From Anaerobacillus alkalidiazotrophicus (lineage in GTDB: Bacteria > Bacillota > Bacilli > Bacillales_H > Anaerobacillaceae): a DNA stretch of 64,000 bases. Both the position numbers and the translations under genes were made by a program. The stretch covers positions 125,500-189,499 of the forward strand of contig NZ_MLQS01000017.1 of the NCBI RefSeq assembly GCF_001866055.1. Direction: 5' to 3'. Under the pieces are notes generated by a model. The model searched no databases, had not been told where the DNA came from, and saw nothing but the letters and a program-made list of their open reading frames with translations. Each line of letters opens with the position of its first letter. Within the stretch, counting starts at the first letter, position 1. Of the stretch, positions 8,793 to 17,220 are shown piece after piece.

Positions 8793-8909
8793 ATGAAGGG
8801 TATTGATTGGCAAATGGTAAGTTTTGTTGGCTTAACGCTTTTCCATGAATATATTACATGTCGTCGTCTACCGAAAGTGTATTATTGGAATCGACAGTTT
8901 ATGAAATAA
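8793..8909 (+). CDS. Small protein of 38 residues, unknown
   Basis: ATG follows a good ribosome site (GAGGTGAGG), and the frame ends 60 bases before a strong terminator. The peptide 'MKGIDWQMVSFVGLTLFHEY' goes on to a basic, aromatic end ('CRRLPKVYYW'). I do not recognise a family. The ribosome site and the terminator are the only evidence for a real gene. Confidence 0.5.
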   Translation: MKGIDWQMVSFVGLTLFHEYITCRRLPKVYYWNRQFMK

Positions 8910-8969
8910 TTAATCTTTAGTATAAATGGGTGTATACAAAGTGTATATTCTATTATTCTATCAAAAATA

Positions 8970-9014
8970 AGGGCAGTTGTTTAGAAGTGTAACTTCTAGC
9001 AACTGCCCTATTTT
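8970..9014 (+). terminator. Terminator after the small gene
   Basis: AGGGCAGTTG and its exact complement CAACTGCCCT, with an inner TAGAAGT/ACTTCTA stem, then TATTTTA. Confidence 0.8.
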
Positions 9015-9015
9015 A

Positions 9016-9206
9016 CATAATCAGAATTTATAAATTTCTAACTTGGAAACTGTCTAGCTCCAACGCCCTATCGACTAGAAAGCTTCCTTCGTCTCGTCTA
9101 AGATAAGTCGAGAACGAAAGTCTAACGACTTTCGACTCTCCTACATCTCACTCGACTCAGTCAAGCTTATTACGTCTAGAGCTGCGGCGCTTGCGCTTTT
9201 CTTGCT
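9016..9206 (+). repeat. R1 dispersed repeat
   Basis: Starts ATAATCAGAATTTATAAATT, then AACTTGGAAACTGTCTAGC, and ends GCGGCGCTTGCGCTTTTCTT. It keeps the unbroken ATTTATAAATTTC junction that is split by an R2 element at 51.7 kb, so it serves as the empty-site reference. Confidence 0.75.
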
Positions 9207-9225
9207 GTACTCTAAAAGGAAAGTT

Positions 9226-9442
9226 TTTATCCCACTCTTAAGGGGCAAGTAAGACCCCCACCTCAAAACTTAAGAAAATCGAGAAGTTTAGGTGGGGGAT
9301 AAACTGCCCCTAAATGTCCGATATAGAATAACTTTCATCAGTGAAGCTGATGATTAGTTATTCTTATGCCCGTGGTATAAGTTGAACTAACAATCAGTGG
9401 GGGATGAAGGAAAACCCCCACTGATTGAAGTTCAGCTTTATT
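9226..9442 (+). repeat. R2 element (bcr1-like), long form
   Basis: A core of about 205 bp starting CCCACTCTTAAGGGGCA and ending AAGTTCAGC, with TTTAT at both ends. It folds into three hairpins: AGGGGCA/TGCCCCT enclosing CCCCCACCT/AGGTGGGGG; GAATAACT/AGTTATTC enclosing CATCAG/CTGATG; and CAATCAGTGGGGG/CCCCCACTGATTG. It has no coding capacity. The right-hand TTTAT supplies the stop codon of the minus-strand gene beside it. Confidence 0.85.
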
Positions 9443-9815
9443 TAAATAGTCCGCCAAACATCTTCATAACTGGGCTTACTTGGTTTACGAAACCCATTGC
9501 TGTTTGAACCCCATTTCCAATTTTTTTAAAATCGAGTTTGCCTTCTTCATTATGGAATATACCCTTTTTTGGCTGTTGGAATGAAGACTGAGGTGCCATA
9601 AGCTGTTGTGAATAATATTGATGTGAATTTGGTTGTTGATAATAGTGAGGGGGTGGCAACTGCTGATGTTCAAAAGGAGTACCTAATTGTCTTCGTTTCC
9701 CAAACAGTCCTTTTGGTCGTGGACTTTCCTGATAGCCATATGGGTGTTGTTGATAGTAAGGATAATGATATCTATGAGGTGGCTGTTGGTACATTTGACT
9801 TCTTTGTGGAAACAC
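9438..9815 (-). CDS. YppG-like protein
   Basis: A 125-residue protein, very rich in Gln, Tyr and Pro over its first 90 residues, with a conserved C-terminal part ('EEGKLDFKKIGNGVQT' to 'MKMFGGLFK'). This composition and tail match YppG-like proteins of Bacillus, which are small spore-associated proteins of unknown role. The start is GTG at 9815, eight bases after AAAGGAGAT. The TAA stop lies inside the TTTAT end of the adjacent R2 element. A frame on the opposite strand (9608-9847) is a shadow. Confidence 0.7.
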   Translation of the reverse strand: MFPQRSQMYQQPPHRYHYPYYQQHPYGYQESPRPKGLFGKRRQLGTPFEHQQLPPPHYYQQPNSHQYYSQQLMAPQSSFQQPKKGIFHNEEGKLDFKKIGNGVQTAMGFVNQVSPVMKMFGGLFK

Positions 9816-10033
9816 TTAATCTAATCTCCTTTCTTTATATCTTGTAACAATACTATTTTAATTTATGAATTAAGAAGTAAAAAGGAACGGTTTATTAACT
9901 ATGAAAATCAAATTTATATAAAAATAGTGAAACTATACTAGTTTGTAGCCTTTTTTATAAAAAAATAGTATATGTACAATCAAAAAATGAAGCTGCAAAT
10001 AAGATAATTAAAGAATAGGAAAAGGAGGTTACT

Positions 10034-10297
10034 ATGAGTTATTACCAGATTTGTTGTCAGCATAAAGGTAAAGTTGTGCACATTTATGAAAAAACAGGAA
10101 AAGTGCATTACGGAAGAATTGTAGAAGTAGACACAGAATATGTTTGGCTAGATCCAATGATTAGAGGACCAAGAGGTTTTGGATACGGCTACGGTGGTGG
10201 CTATGGCGGTTATAGATATGGTAAAAACCCTTATTTTGTCCCAGTTGCTCTAGCGGCAGTAGGTGGTTTTGCTTTAGGAGCCGCATTCTTCTGGTAA
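10034..10297 (+). CDS. Small Gly/Tyr-rich conserved protein
   Basis: The 87-residue protein begins with a compact domain ('HKGKVVHIYEKTGKVHYGRI') that could be a small beta-barrel. A Gly/Tyr-rich linker (residues 49-63, 'GFGYGYGGGYGG') and a hydrophobic C-terminal helix ('VALAAVGGFALGAAFF') follow. A perfect AAAGGAGG precedes ATG, and a terminator follows. Similar short proteins occur in spore formers and may be coat- or membrane-associated, but I know no function. Confidence 0.65.
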   Translation: MSYYQICCQHKGKVVHIYEKTGKVHYGRIVEVDTEYVWLDPMIRGPRGFGYGYGGGYGGYRYGKNPYFVPVALAAVGGFALGAAFFW

Positions 10298-10310
10298 AAA
10301 TCCCTTCAAT

Positions 10311-10338
10311 AAAGAGGCTGTCTTTGACAGCCTCTTCT
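10311..10338 (+). terminator. Terminator
   Basis: AAGAGGCTGTC pairs with GACAGCCTCTT; only a short T-run follows. Confidence 0.75.
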
Positions 10339-10355
10339 GTGTAAATATTATGCAG

Positions 10356-10573
10356 TTTATCCCACTCTTAAGGGGCAAGTAAGACCCCCACCTCAAAACT
10401 TAAGAAAATCGAGAAGTTTAGGTGGGGGATAAACTGCCCCTAAAGGTCCGATATAGAATAACTTTCATCAGTGATAGCTGATGATTAGTTATTCTTATGC
10501 CTGTGGTATAAGTTGAACTAACAATCAGTGGGGGATGAAGGAAAACCCCCACTGATTGAAGTTCAGCTTTATT
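10356..10573 (+). repeat. R2 element, long form
   Basis: Nearly identical to the copy at 9226, with TTTAT at 10357-10361 and after AGTTCAGC at the right end. All three hairpins are intact. Confidence 0.85.
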
Positions 10574-10659
10574 GAGCTTCATTAATACAGTTATAACGCA
10601 ACAGTTAATTGTATACTAAACAAAACGGGCGTCATTACGATTGACACTACTTATTTCTC

Positions 10660-10761
10660 TTAAAGCCAAGCAGTACCGATAATTACAAGTAAGATAAATA
10701 ATACAAGAATTAGTGTGAAACCACCTATATAACCTGTTGTTGGTGTTGTACAACCTGTCAT
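10660..10761 (-). CDS. YjcZ-family sporulation peptide
   Basis: A 33-residue peptide, 'MTGCTTPTTGYIGG' followed by one hydrophobic helix ('FTLILVLFILLVIIGTAWL'). The helix FxLILVLFILLVIIG is the hallmark of the YjcZ-type small sporulation proteins. The ribosome site AAGGAG precedes ATG on the minus strand. A second copy lies at 46342-46446. Confidence 0.8.
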   Translation of the reverse strand: MTGCTTPTTGYIGGFTLILVLFILLVIIGTAWL

Positions 10762-10919
10762 TTTAAAAAAACTCCTTTTTAAAGTTGGATACAATGTAAT
10801 GTATGCATACAAACCTAAATTGATAGTAAGCTCTGCACATAACCATTAAATGGTAGATAAAGGTATTTTTTGGCCAAGCTTTGCATAATAATGTAGAAAT
10901 AATTTTTGGAGGGGAAAAG

Positions 10920-11780
10920 ATGGATAGTACGCTCATGATGTTTTTTATAGCACTTTTATTGTCAGTGATTGTTCATGAATTTGGCCATTATGCTTCATTT
11001 CGTCTTTTTGGTGGTAGGGTTGAGGAGATTTCTCTTGGTTTTGGTCCTACACTTCTTCGTAAAAAAATAAATGGTAGTGTACTTTCAATACGTATTTTAC
11101 CATTAGGTGGTTTTGTGCAACCGAATGAGAAGGATTTTAGTAAATATAATTACATTCAAAAAATTATTTTCTTTTCTGCTGGTATTTTTATGAACTTTGT
11201 CTTATATTTTGTCAGCATTGGTTTAACAAGTATAGGTCAAGGGAGAAGTTTTATTAATGGGTTAGTAGTAGCTATGGATGGGTTAATTTACATAGTCACT
11301 CATTTAGGGGAACTGTTCAAGTCTCTACAAATTGACCTGTTATTTGGTAGCCAAGGTAGCGTTGAATCTCAAGTTCAAATGGTTCACGATTTCGGTCATA
11401 ATATGGAATTTTGGATGATGTTAGCTGCAATTAATATTACACTTATTTTGTTAAATAGCTTACCAATCCCTATCCTTGATGGGGGAAGGATTGTCATGAC
11501 AACAGTTGAACATCTTTTTTTGAAAATTGGTGTTGCCAAGGGGAAAATTGAGAAAGTAACTAATCCTATTTACTTTTTGTCATGGATGTTTGTTATGGGG
11601 CTAATTTGTCTACAAATTATTTCTGCCAATACATTTCAACTAATTGAAAATGCAAAGGACTTGAAAGATAATTACGGAATGACAACTATTGAACTGTTCC
11701 TTTGGCTAAGTTTAATAACTGTATTTTTTATAAACATTTTTGTATTTGTTTCTAACCGTTTCAAAAGTGTCAGACCCTAA
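10920..11780 (+). CDS. M50-family membrane metalloprotease
   Basis: A 286-residue intramembrane zinc protease of the site-2 type. Zinc ligands are in 'VHEFGHYASF' (HExxH, residues 19-23) and in 'LPIPILDGGRIV' near residue 185; four to five membrane segments are seen. No PDZ domain is recognisable, so it is not a standard RseP. The start is ATG at 10920 after GGAGGGG; an upstream in-frame ATG (10881) has no ribosome site. It stands alone, followed directly by an R3 repeat. The substrate is unknown. Confidence 0.85.
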   Translation: MDSTLMMFFIALLLSVIVHEFGHYASFRLFGGRVEEISLGFGPTLLRKKINGSVLSIRILPLGGFVQPNEKDFSKYNYIQKIIFFSAGIFMNFVLYFVSIGLTSIGQGRSFINGLVVAMDGLIYIVTHLGELFKSLQIDLLFGSQGSVESQVQMVHDFGHNMEFWMMLAAINITLILLNSLPIPILDGGRIVMTTVEHLFLKIGVAKGKIEKVTNPIYFLSWMFVMGLICLQIISANTFQLIENAKDLKDNYGMTTIELFLWLSLITVFFINIFVFVSNRFKSVRP

Positions 11781-11962
11781 CGGACACAGGATACCTTATT
11801 TCACCGAATTGATCAAATAATTCGAGCTATCGGACATGAAGTACGCTATTTCATGAAAATCTGCAATATTTGGAGCTAAATTAAGTAAATAACGAACCTG
11901 ATGTCCGTTAACCCTTTTAAAACACTCCTTTGTTCACAAATAACGGCTCTCTTGTCCGATAG
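11777..11962 (+). repeat. R3 dispersed repeat (GGACA family)
   Basis: Begins AACGGACACAGGA, contains ATCGGACATGA and GATGTCCGTTAACCC, and ends CGGCTCTCTTGTCCGAT. The same arrangement is at 33699-33886 (about 85% alike by eye). Four GGACA/TGTCC pairs allow folding into a cross-like structure. It begins at the M50 stop codon. Confidence 0.7.
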
Positions 11963-12022
11963 AGTTAATATAATCAACACCGCTTATTGCACTAACATCC
12001 TTATTTGAACAACAAATGTCAG

Positions 12023-12331
12023 TTATTTGATACCATATATTTTGTATCTCATAAATTCAAGAATGGAAAAGTTAATACAAGTAAATATAGGAACGAAAAA
12101 TGCGAATATAAGTATGCCTAAACTTGCAAATAATCCATCTACTTCTTTCACATTGAAAATTTTGTGAAAAATAATTGTTGCTCCTAATAATAGAAGTGTA
12201 TTGATACATAAACCTATTAACATTCCTAACCACTTATTTGTTTTCTTTTTATATATCCAAATAGAGGTGATGGTAGATACAATTAAAGAAAATAATAAAG
12301 TCATATAAATAGCAATATTCAATTTAAACAT
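12023..12331 (-). CDS. Small membrane protein, unknown
   Basis: About 102 residues with three hydrophobic segments ('YMTLLFSLIVSTITSIWIY', one near the middle, and 'ILIFAFFVPIFTCINF'). The frame opens at 12400, but the first 23 codons overlap a perfect hairpin (12387-12421), so I place the start at the inner ATG at 12331. Its ribosome site is weak. I do not recognise the family. Confidence 0.45.
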   Translation of the reverse strand: MFKLNIAIYMTLLFSLIVSTITSIWIYKKKTNKWLGMLIGLCINTLLLLGATIIFHKIFNVKEVDGLFASLGILIFAFFVPIFTCINFSILEFMRYKIYGIK

Positions 12332-12384
12332 CCCAATAATTTCTTGTTCTATTATAGCTTTCGTTAGCTTACTATGTTGCCAGA

Positions 12385-12422
12385 AAATAGCGTACCACAT
12401 TGCAAATTGGTACGCTATTTCT
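12385..12422. other. Hairpin
   Basis: AAATAGCGTACCA and its exact complement around a 10-base loop, with T-rich ends on both strands. It may be a weak terminator. Confidence 0.5.
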
Positions 12423-12582
12423 ATTGCTATATGTTATTTTCTCTCCAAAAGCTGAACTCGTTACTAAATGTGACAGTCCTTTTTAAGGATAAATTCGAAC
12501 TCAGTGAATAGCTACCATTTCCCCCTGCGATTACTCGCCGTACAAAACATTGCTTCTGCATAAACAAAGGGTGGCCCTTAAT

Positions 12583-13092
12583 CTATAAGACTGATATTAC
12601 TGGATTTTCTTGTGAATTTTTTGAATGAACTGATGTTCTTAAATAGATAATACGTTGGTTACGACTTCCGCGATAGGTTAGGGAAAGGTCTTTTTCTTTT
12701 TCAATGAATCGACCATCTACTAGCACGTCAACATATTCAAGCAGTTCGAGTTCATGTTGTTTTCCTCGTTGTAATAGTTCCTCGATTGTATAGCCAGTGT
12801 ATGCCCAAATATTTTTTCCAGCTTGCTTCAAAGCTTTTGCTAATGGAACAATGTTTTTAGCTTGGAAAAATGGATCTCCTCCAGAAAAGGTAATATCGTT
12901 CAGAGGATTTACACATACTCTTTGCAAAAGTTCTTCCAAAGTATAATCATTTCCGGCATGTAATTGCCAACTTTGTGGATTATGGCAACCCGGACATTGA
13001 TGCGAGCAACCCGCAAAGTAAATGACTGTCCGTAATCCTTCTCCATCAACAATTGAATCTTCTTTGATTCCAAGGACTTTCAATATTTTCAA
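12583..13092 (-). CDS. nrdG: Anaerobic ribonucleotide reductase activating protein
   Basis: A radical-SAM enzyme that installs the glycyl radical on NrdD. The cluster motif is 'FAGCSHQCPGCHNPQSW' (C-x3-C-x2-C) near residue 29, followed by the glycine-rich 'DITFSGGDPFFQ'. At 169 residues it has the usual length of NrdG. It lies 9 bases after nrdD and is co-transcribed with it, so it falls under the same cobalamin control. Confidence 0.93.
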   Translation of the reverse strand: MKILKVLGIKEDSIVDGEGLRTVIYFAGCSHQCPGCHNPQSWQLHAGNDYTLEELLQRVCVNPLNDITFSGGDPFFQAKNIVPLAKALKQAGKNIWAYTGYTIEELLQRGKQHELELLEYVDVLVDGRFIEKEKDLSLTYRGSRNQRIIYLRTSVHSKNSQENPVISVL

Positions 13093-13101
13093 TCCTTTCT
13101 G

Positions 13102-14952
13102 TTAAGAAGACCTATGCTTAACACGCCTACCTTCTTCTTGTAATTTTGCGTTATTCCAACGTTTCAAGTCACCTACTAAATAACCAGTTATGCGGCGTAT
13201 TCTTTCAAAGTTTAGCTCTTCAGTTTCACCGCAATTAGGGCATGTATTACCAATAATTCCGCTGTAATCACATGTAATACAACGATCAACAGGATGGTTG
13301 ATAGATCCGTACCCAATATGCTTTTCTTTCATAGCTCTCACGATTTTTTCTAGAGCCTTTATGTTTGCTCGTGCATTTCCGTCCAATTCAATGTACGTGA
13401 TATGTCCTGCAAGACACAACTTATGAAAAGGAGCTTCTCTACGTATTTTTTCAAATATTGATATGTTGTACTCAACAGGAATATGAAATGAATTTGTATA
13501 ATAATCCTTATCTGTAACCCCTTCAATATTTCCGAATTCATCGCGATCTTTTTTTGTGAATTTACCTGAGAGACCTTCGGCAGGCGTTGCAATCACACTA
13601 AAGTTAAGCTGATGATCTATTGTCGCTTGTTCTGCGCGTTCTTTTAAACATCTTATAATGTTGTAGCCTAAGTCCAAAGTTTCCTCACATTCTCCATGGT
13701 GCTTGCCAGTAAGTGCAACTAGAGTTTCAGCTAGTCCGATAAACCCGATACTTAACGTACCTTGTTTTAGTACTTCGCTGACACTATCATTTGGATTAAG
13801 CTTTTCTCCGTCTCGCCATACCCCTTGTGAATATAAGAAGGAAAATTCGCTGGCCGTTTTCGTGCATTGAAATTGAAACCGTTCAAGAAGTTGTTTAATA
13901 GTGATGTCTACAGCTTGATGTAATAATTCATAAAACTTGTTGATGTTCTTTTTGGCATTTAGTCCAAGTTTAACTAAGTTGATCGAACTAAATGAGAGGT
14001 TACCGCGACCTACTGATGTTTCTTTTCCGTGAATATTACCCATTACCCTTGTTCTACAACCCATGTAAGCAACTTCGCTTTCGGGTGTACCGTCATCATA
14101 TTGTTGATTAAAAGGAGCATCAAGGAAAGAAAAATTAGGAAATAATCGTTCACTTGTAGTTTCTAAGGCGAGTTGGAACAAATCATAGTTTGGATCACCC
14201 TCATTAAAGTTAATTCCCTCTTTTACTTTGAAAATTTGAATTGGAAAAATAGGTGTTTCACCGTTACCTAGTCCTGATTTTGTAGCTTTTAATAATTCCT
14301 CAACTAGTAAGCGACCTTCAGGAGAAGTGTCTGTACCATAATTGATAGAGACGAAAGGGACTTGACCACCACCTCGCGAATGCATGCTGTTTGCGTTATG
14401 AATAAAGGCCTCACATGCTTGATATGTTTGACGTCTAGTATCTTCCCAAGCTATTCTATCAACCTCTTCATTTGTAAGCTTCCCATTAACTAGCTTCTGT
14501 ATGGAAGCCTGATTGCTTTCGTAAGTTAACCGAATATACGGAGCCAAATCATAATCAAATTTTTGATATGATTGCCCACCGTGTTGAGTATTTTGATTAG
14601 ACTGAAAAATAATTGATGCTAGGGCCATTGCGGTTTGAATCGATTTTGGTGGCCGTATTGAACCGTGACCAGTGTTAAACCCTCTTGCTAATAATTTATC
14701 TAATGGTATTTGGCAGCAAGTCGTCGTTCCTGTAGGATAGAAATCTTTATCGTGTATGTACAATATATTATCGTCGAAGAATTTTCTAATATCCTCAGAT
14801 AAAAGGAAATGATCGGTAAACCACTTTCCACTTTCAGAAGCAAATTTATTCATTTTACCTAAAGGAGAACGTCCATCTACATTGGCATTTTCATTTAGGA
14901 TATCTTTATTCTCATCTACTATTTCTTTGAAACTTTCTATCAATATTTCCAA
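13102..14952 (-). CDS. nrdD: Anaerobic (class III) ribonucleoside-triphosphate reductase
   Basis: Reduces ribonucleotides to deoxyribonucleotides without oxygen, using a glycyl radical. The C-terminus carries a zinc site ('CITCDYSGIIGNTCPNC') and the radical loop 'RITGYLVG'. The start chosen is TTG at 14952, six bases after AAGGGGTG, giving 616 residues. The frame stays open upstream to 15075, but those 41 codons lie across the leader terminator and cannot be real. The protein begins close to the catalytic domain, so an N-terminal ATP-cone seems to be missing. Expression should be off when B12 is plentiful, which suggests another, B12-dependent reductase in the genome. Confidence 0.94.
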   Translation of the reverse strand: MEILIESFKEIVDENKDILNENANVDGRSPLGKMNKFASESGKWFTDHFLLSEDIRKFFDDNILYIHDKDFYPTGTTTCCQIPLDKLLARGFNTGHGSIRPPKSIQTAMALASIIFQSNQNTQHGGQSYQKFDYDLAPYIRLTYESNQASIQKLVNGKLTNEEVDRIAWEDTRRQTYQACEAFIHNANSMHSRGGGQVPFVSINYGTDTSPEGRLLVEELLKATKSGLGNGETPIFPIQIFKVKEGINFNEGDPNYDLFQLALETTSERLFPNFSFLDAPFNQQYDDGTPESEVAYMGCRTRVMGNIHGKETSVGRGNLSFSSINLVKLGLNAKKNINKFYELLHQAVDITIKQLLERFQFQCTKTASEFSFLYSQGVWRDGEKLNPNDSVSEVLKQGTLSIGFIGLAETLVALTGKHHGECEETLDLGYNIIRCLKERAEQATIDHQLNFSVIATPAEGLSGKFTKKDRDEFGNIEGVTDKDYYTNSFHIPVEYNISIFEKIRREAPFHKLCLAGHITYIELDGNARANIKALEKIVRAMKEKHIGYGSINHPVDRCITCDYSGIIGNTCPNCGETEELNFERIRRITGYLVGDLKRWNNAKLQEEGRRVKHRSS

Positions 14953-14989
14953 ATTATTGCACCCCTTGTCAAATATTATCAGGTCAAAA

Positions 14990-15018
14990 TAAAAAGCCCT
15001 TTCAAACTTGAAAGAGCA
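14990..15018 (-). terminator. Riboswitch-controlled terminator before nrdD
   Basis: On the minus strand GCTCTTTCAA-GT-TTGAAAGGGC is followed by TTTTTATTTT. It lies between the cobalamin riboswitch and the nrdD ribosome site. Confidence 0.88.
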
Positions 15019-15104
15019 TGAAACGGCATAGTAAAAGTAGAGAAAAAAAGTTTTTTCCCTTTTTGGCCATTTCAAAATCTTACTCCCCGAAGAAATGAAA
15101 TCTT

Positions 15105-15280
15105 TGGAATGAATGGCAGGTCTCCTGGCTAATGCTTCATCCTACTACCTGAGCCTTCCCGTAAAAAAAGTAGTTTTTATACAGTGGTTGTCTCAGTTCG
15201 TCAGCACTTACAGTTGCGGGGACAGCTCCGGCTTTAAACCGAATTCCCTATTAAGTCTGAAAAGACACCTTTCCATTCCG
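15105..15280 (-). ncRNA. Cobalamin riboswitch (B12 element)
   Basis: Read on the minus strand, the order of conserved blocks is right: a closing stem GGAATGG/CCATTC, then AAGCCGGAGCTGTCCCCGCA with ACTGTAAGTGCTGACGAACTGAGAC, CCACTG, GGGAAGGC, and the B12 box AGCCAGGAGACCTGCC (15115-15130). This is the adenosylcobalamin-binding class. It sits 150 bases before nrdD with a terminator between, so bound B12 should stop transcription of nrdDG. A plus-strand frame across it is only the antisense. Confidence 0.95.
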
Positions 15281-15451
15281 ATATATAGTATTTTTGTGTG
15301 GAAAACACACTAGATATTGAATAAATAAATGATAATTGATTCATAGTTTTTTAGCAAGGTATTTCGTGAATTATACCTACTTTTTTTGACAAATAATTCA
15401 CGAATATAATTTAACTTTGTTCATTTAGTAATCGTTTTTTGAAAGTATTAG
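15281..15451. other. Promoter-side region of nrdDG, no gene
   Basis: AT-rich. It contains a near-perfect inverted pair, TTCGTGAATTATA (15363) and AATTCACGAATATAA (15397). I see no coding frame. Confidence 0.4.
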
Positions 15452-15592
15452 CTAATAAAAATAAGCCAAACCAATATTTGATAATAGTAAGACAATTAGT
15501 TTTCCTATCGGTTTCTTTTTATAAATTGTGTAAATACTAGTGTGAATGGTGAGCAGAAAAAGAAAAGGATAATTATTGTATTTGTTTTTCAT
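15452..15592 (-). CDS. Small membrane peptide of 46 residues, unknown
   Basis: Starts ATG after GGGAAGAGGATTACGT. The peptide has two hydrophobic stretches ('PFLFLLTIHTSIYTIY' and 'LIVLLLSNIGLAYFY') split by a basic turn ('KKKPIGK'). Not recognised. The ribosome site and composition suggest a real small membrane gene, but no homologue is known to me. Confidence 0.4.
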   Translation of the reverse strand: MKNKYNNYPFLFLLTIHTSIYTIYKKKPIGKLIVLLLSNIGLAYFY

Positions 15593-15917
15593 ACGTAATC
15601 CTCTTCCCTTAATTAAGCTTTAACAATAGTATTGGTTTTTCGTTAATATCTAATGAGTGAACTTCAACAGTAAAATATGTTTGATACAATTCTAAATGGA
15701 GTTAGAGGCGGATTAATTTAGAGACTAGTAATAAAAATTTACATTTTTTGTAATAATATAAAAGTCGAAGTAGGGAGGAGAATAAGGTACAAAAAACTAA
15801 AAGTGTGTTAAATAATATAATACATTGGAGGGTGTGTATATGTAGGAATTCACGCTTTTTCAGAAGTGGAGAAATGTACCAAAACCTCTTTGTTAAAAGA
15901 TGTTTAAGGAGCGGAAA

Positions 15918-16400
15918 ATGAAACAAGGAAAACGAAATTACGAAGCTTTATTTTGGAGTATTGCACTTCCAGGTTTTGGTCAATTTATCAATAAAAAATA
16001 TTATAAAGGTACCATTTTACTAATCCTTGAAGTCGTTATTAATGTAATGAGTAACTTTAATTTAATAATTGTATATTCATTTAACGGTAACATTGATCAG
16101 GCTATAGGAGCGACGAATTATCAATGGCTAATGTTTTATCCGTGTTTTTATTTGTTTTCGTTGTGGGATGCGTATCGAGATGCTAACGAAAAAACGAAAC
16201 CTTATTTATATTTACCATTTGCTTTTGGAGCATTCTTTGTAACGGTAGGGCTTATATATTCTCCACGTTTACTAATTTTTGGTGTGCTATTAGGTCCTGT
16301 TTTTTTACCGATGTTATTTTTAATACCTGGTTTTTTCTTTGGTTTAGTACTTAGAGGACTTTTATTGAAAAGAAATTATCGTGAATTAAGAGTAGGATAA
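15918..16400 (+). CDS. Multi-pass membrane protein with a TM2-like start
   Basis: A 160-residue protein with four to five hydrophobic segments. The N-terminal 'LPGFGQFINKKYYKGTILL' resembles the GxGQ turn of TM2-type domains (loop between two helices). The start is ATG at 15918 after AAGGAGCGG. A frame opening at 15900 is longer but less well placed. Function unknown. Confidence 0.6.
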   Translation: MKQGKRNYEALFWSIALPGFGQFINKKYYKGTILLILEVVINVMSNFNLIIVYSFNGNIDQAIGATNYQWLMFYPCFYLFSLWDAYRDANEKTKPYLYLPFAFGAFFVTVGLIYSPRLLIFGVLLGPVFLPMLFLIPGFFFGLVLRGLLLKRNYRELRVG

Positions 16401-16427
16401 AAAAGGTATAAAATATAAAATTATTAC

Positions 16428-16470
16428 ATGCGTGAATTTCATCATTACCAAAACTGAGCTACATAAAAAT
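16428..16470 (+). repeat. R4 fragment
   Basis: GAATTTCATCATTACCAAAACTGAGCTACATAA matches the left arm of the R4 elements at 43327 and 57815; the rest is missing. Confidence 0.4.
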
Positions 16471-16540
16471 TGTTAACTAGTCAAAAACTGTTCATTGATG
16501 GATGAGAATAATCAATAATAAATCATTTACACTGCATAGA

Positions 16541-16570
16541 AGCCGCTTGGAGCAAAGCGGCTTTATACAT
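16541..16570 (+). terminator. Terminator
   Basis: AAGCCGCTT-GGAGC-AAAGCGGCTTT; T-run short. Confidence 0.65.
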
Positions 16571-16590
16571 GTTATAGGGAAGTTTTAATT

Positions 16591-16804
16591 TCACCCCACT
16601 CTTAAGGAGCAGTAAGACCCCCACCTGAAATTTAAGAAAATCGAAAAGGTTAGGTGGGGGAGTAACTGCCTCTAAAGGTCCGATATAGAATAACTTTCAT
16701 TAGCGAAAGCTGATGATTAGTTATTCTTATGCCCGTGGTATAAGTTAACCTAACAATCAGTGGGGGATCAAGGAAAACCCTAACTGATTGAAGTCCAGCT
16801 TTAT
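16591..16804 (+). repeat. R2 element, long form, diverged
   Basis: Same three-hairpin plan, but with a changed left junction (TTTCACCCCACTC instead of TTTATCCCACTC) and point changes in the right hairpin (CCCTAACTG). The TTTAT at its right end provides the stop codon of the next minus-strand gene. Confidence 0.8.
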
Positions 16805-17220
16805 TGGATTAATTTACTTAATAAGAAAGTGTGTTGTCTATCGCGATCTAAGATTTCTTCGATTAGTTCACGACTTTCATCGTCTAAGTCGCTTTTTACA
16901 ATTTCTTCAGACATCTGAATCCCAAAATCTTCCCCTTTAAGAGCTCCTTTAATTAATCCTTCAGGTGTGTCAGGGAGATTTAGTTGATTAATAAATCCTT
17001 GGATAGAACCTACAAATCCTTCATCATCAACAGGTTTGCCTCCTAGATTTTGAATTCTCTTTGCTACTTTCATTGCATGAATTTTATGCTCTTGTTGAAT
17101 TTGTTGGAATTCCTTCTTAATTTTAGAGTCTTCTAGCTTTTGGATATAATGCTCGTAAGAATGAATTCCCATGTATTGACCTTTCAAAAATTCATTTAGC
17201 TCTTTAATAACATGTTCCAT
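16801..17220 (-). CDS. Ferritin-like four-helix protein (DUF2383 type)
   Basis: A 139-residue, all-helical protein. 'NEFLKGQYMGIHSYEHYI' and 'FQQIQQEHKIHAMKVAKRI' carry the spaced Glu/His residues of a ferritin-like bundle, and 'LIEEILDRDRQHTFLLSKLI' forms the last helix. This resembles the DUF2383/PA2169-type proteins, some of which are linked to stress or sporulation. Metal binding is inferred. The ribosome site AAGGTGG precedes ATG. Its stop codon is shared with the R2 end. Confidence 0.65.
   Translation of the reverse strand: MEHVIKELNEFLKGQYMGIHSYEHYIQKLEDSKIKKEFQQIQQEHKIHAMKVAKRIQNLGGKPVDDEGFVGSIQGFINQLNLPDTPEGLIKGALKGEDFGIQMSEEIVKSDLDDESRELIEEILDRDRQHTFLLSKLIQ

Noticed and set aside
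9608..9847. Plus-strand frame of 79 codons
   Set aside because: It is antisense to the Gln/Tyr-rich YppG-like gene, whose biased codons leave the other strand open.
14953..15075. 41-codon N-terminal extension of NrdD
   Set aside because: It is encoded by the leader terminator and the AT-rich spacer; a proper ribosome site precedes the TTG at 14952.
15113..15313. Plus-strand frame of 66 codons
   Set aside because: It is the antisense of the cobalamin riboswitch; its reading frame follows from conserved RNA blocks, and it has no ribosome site.
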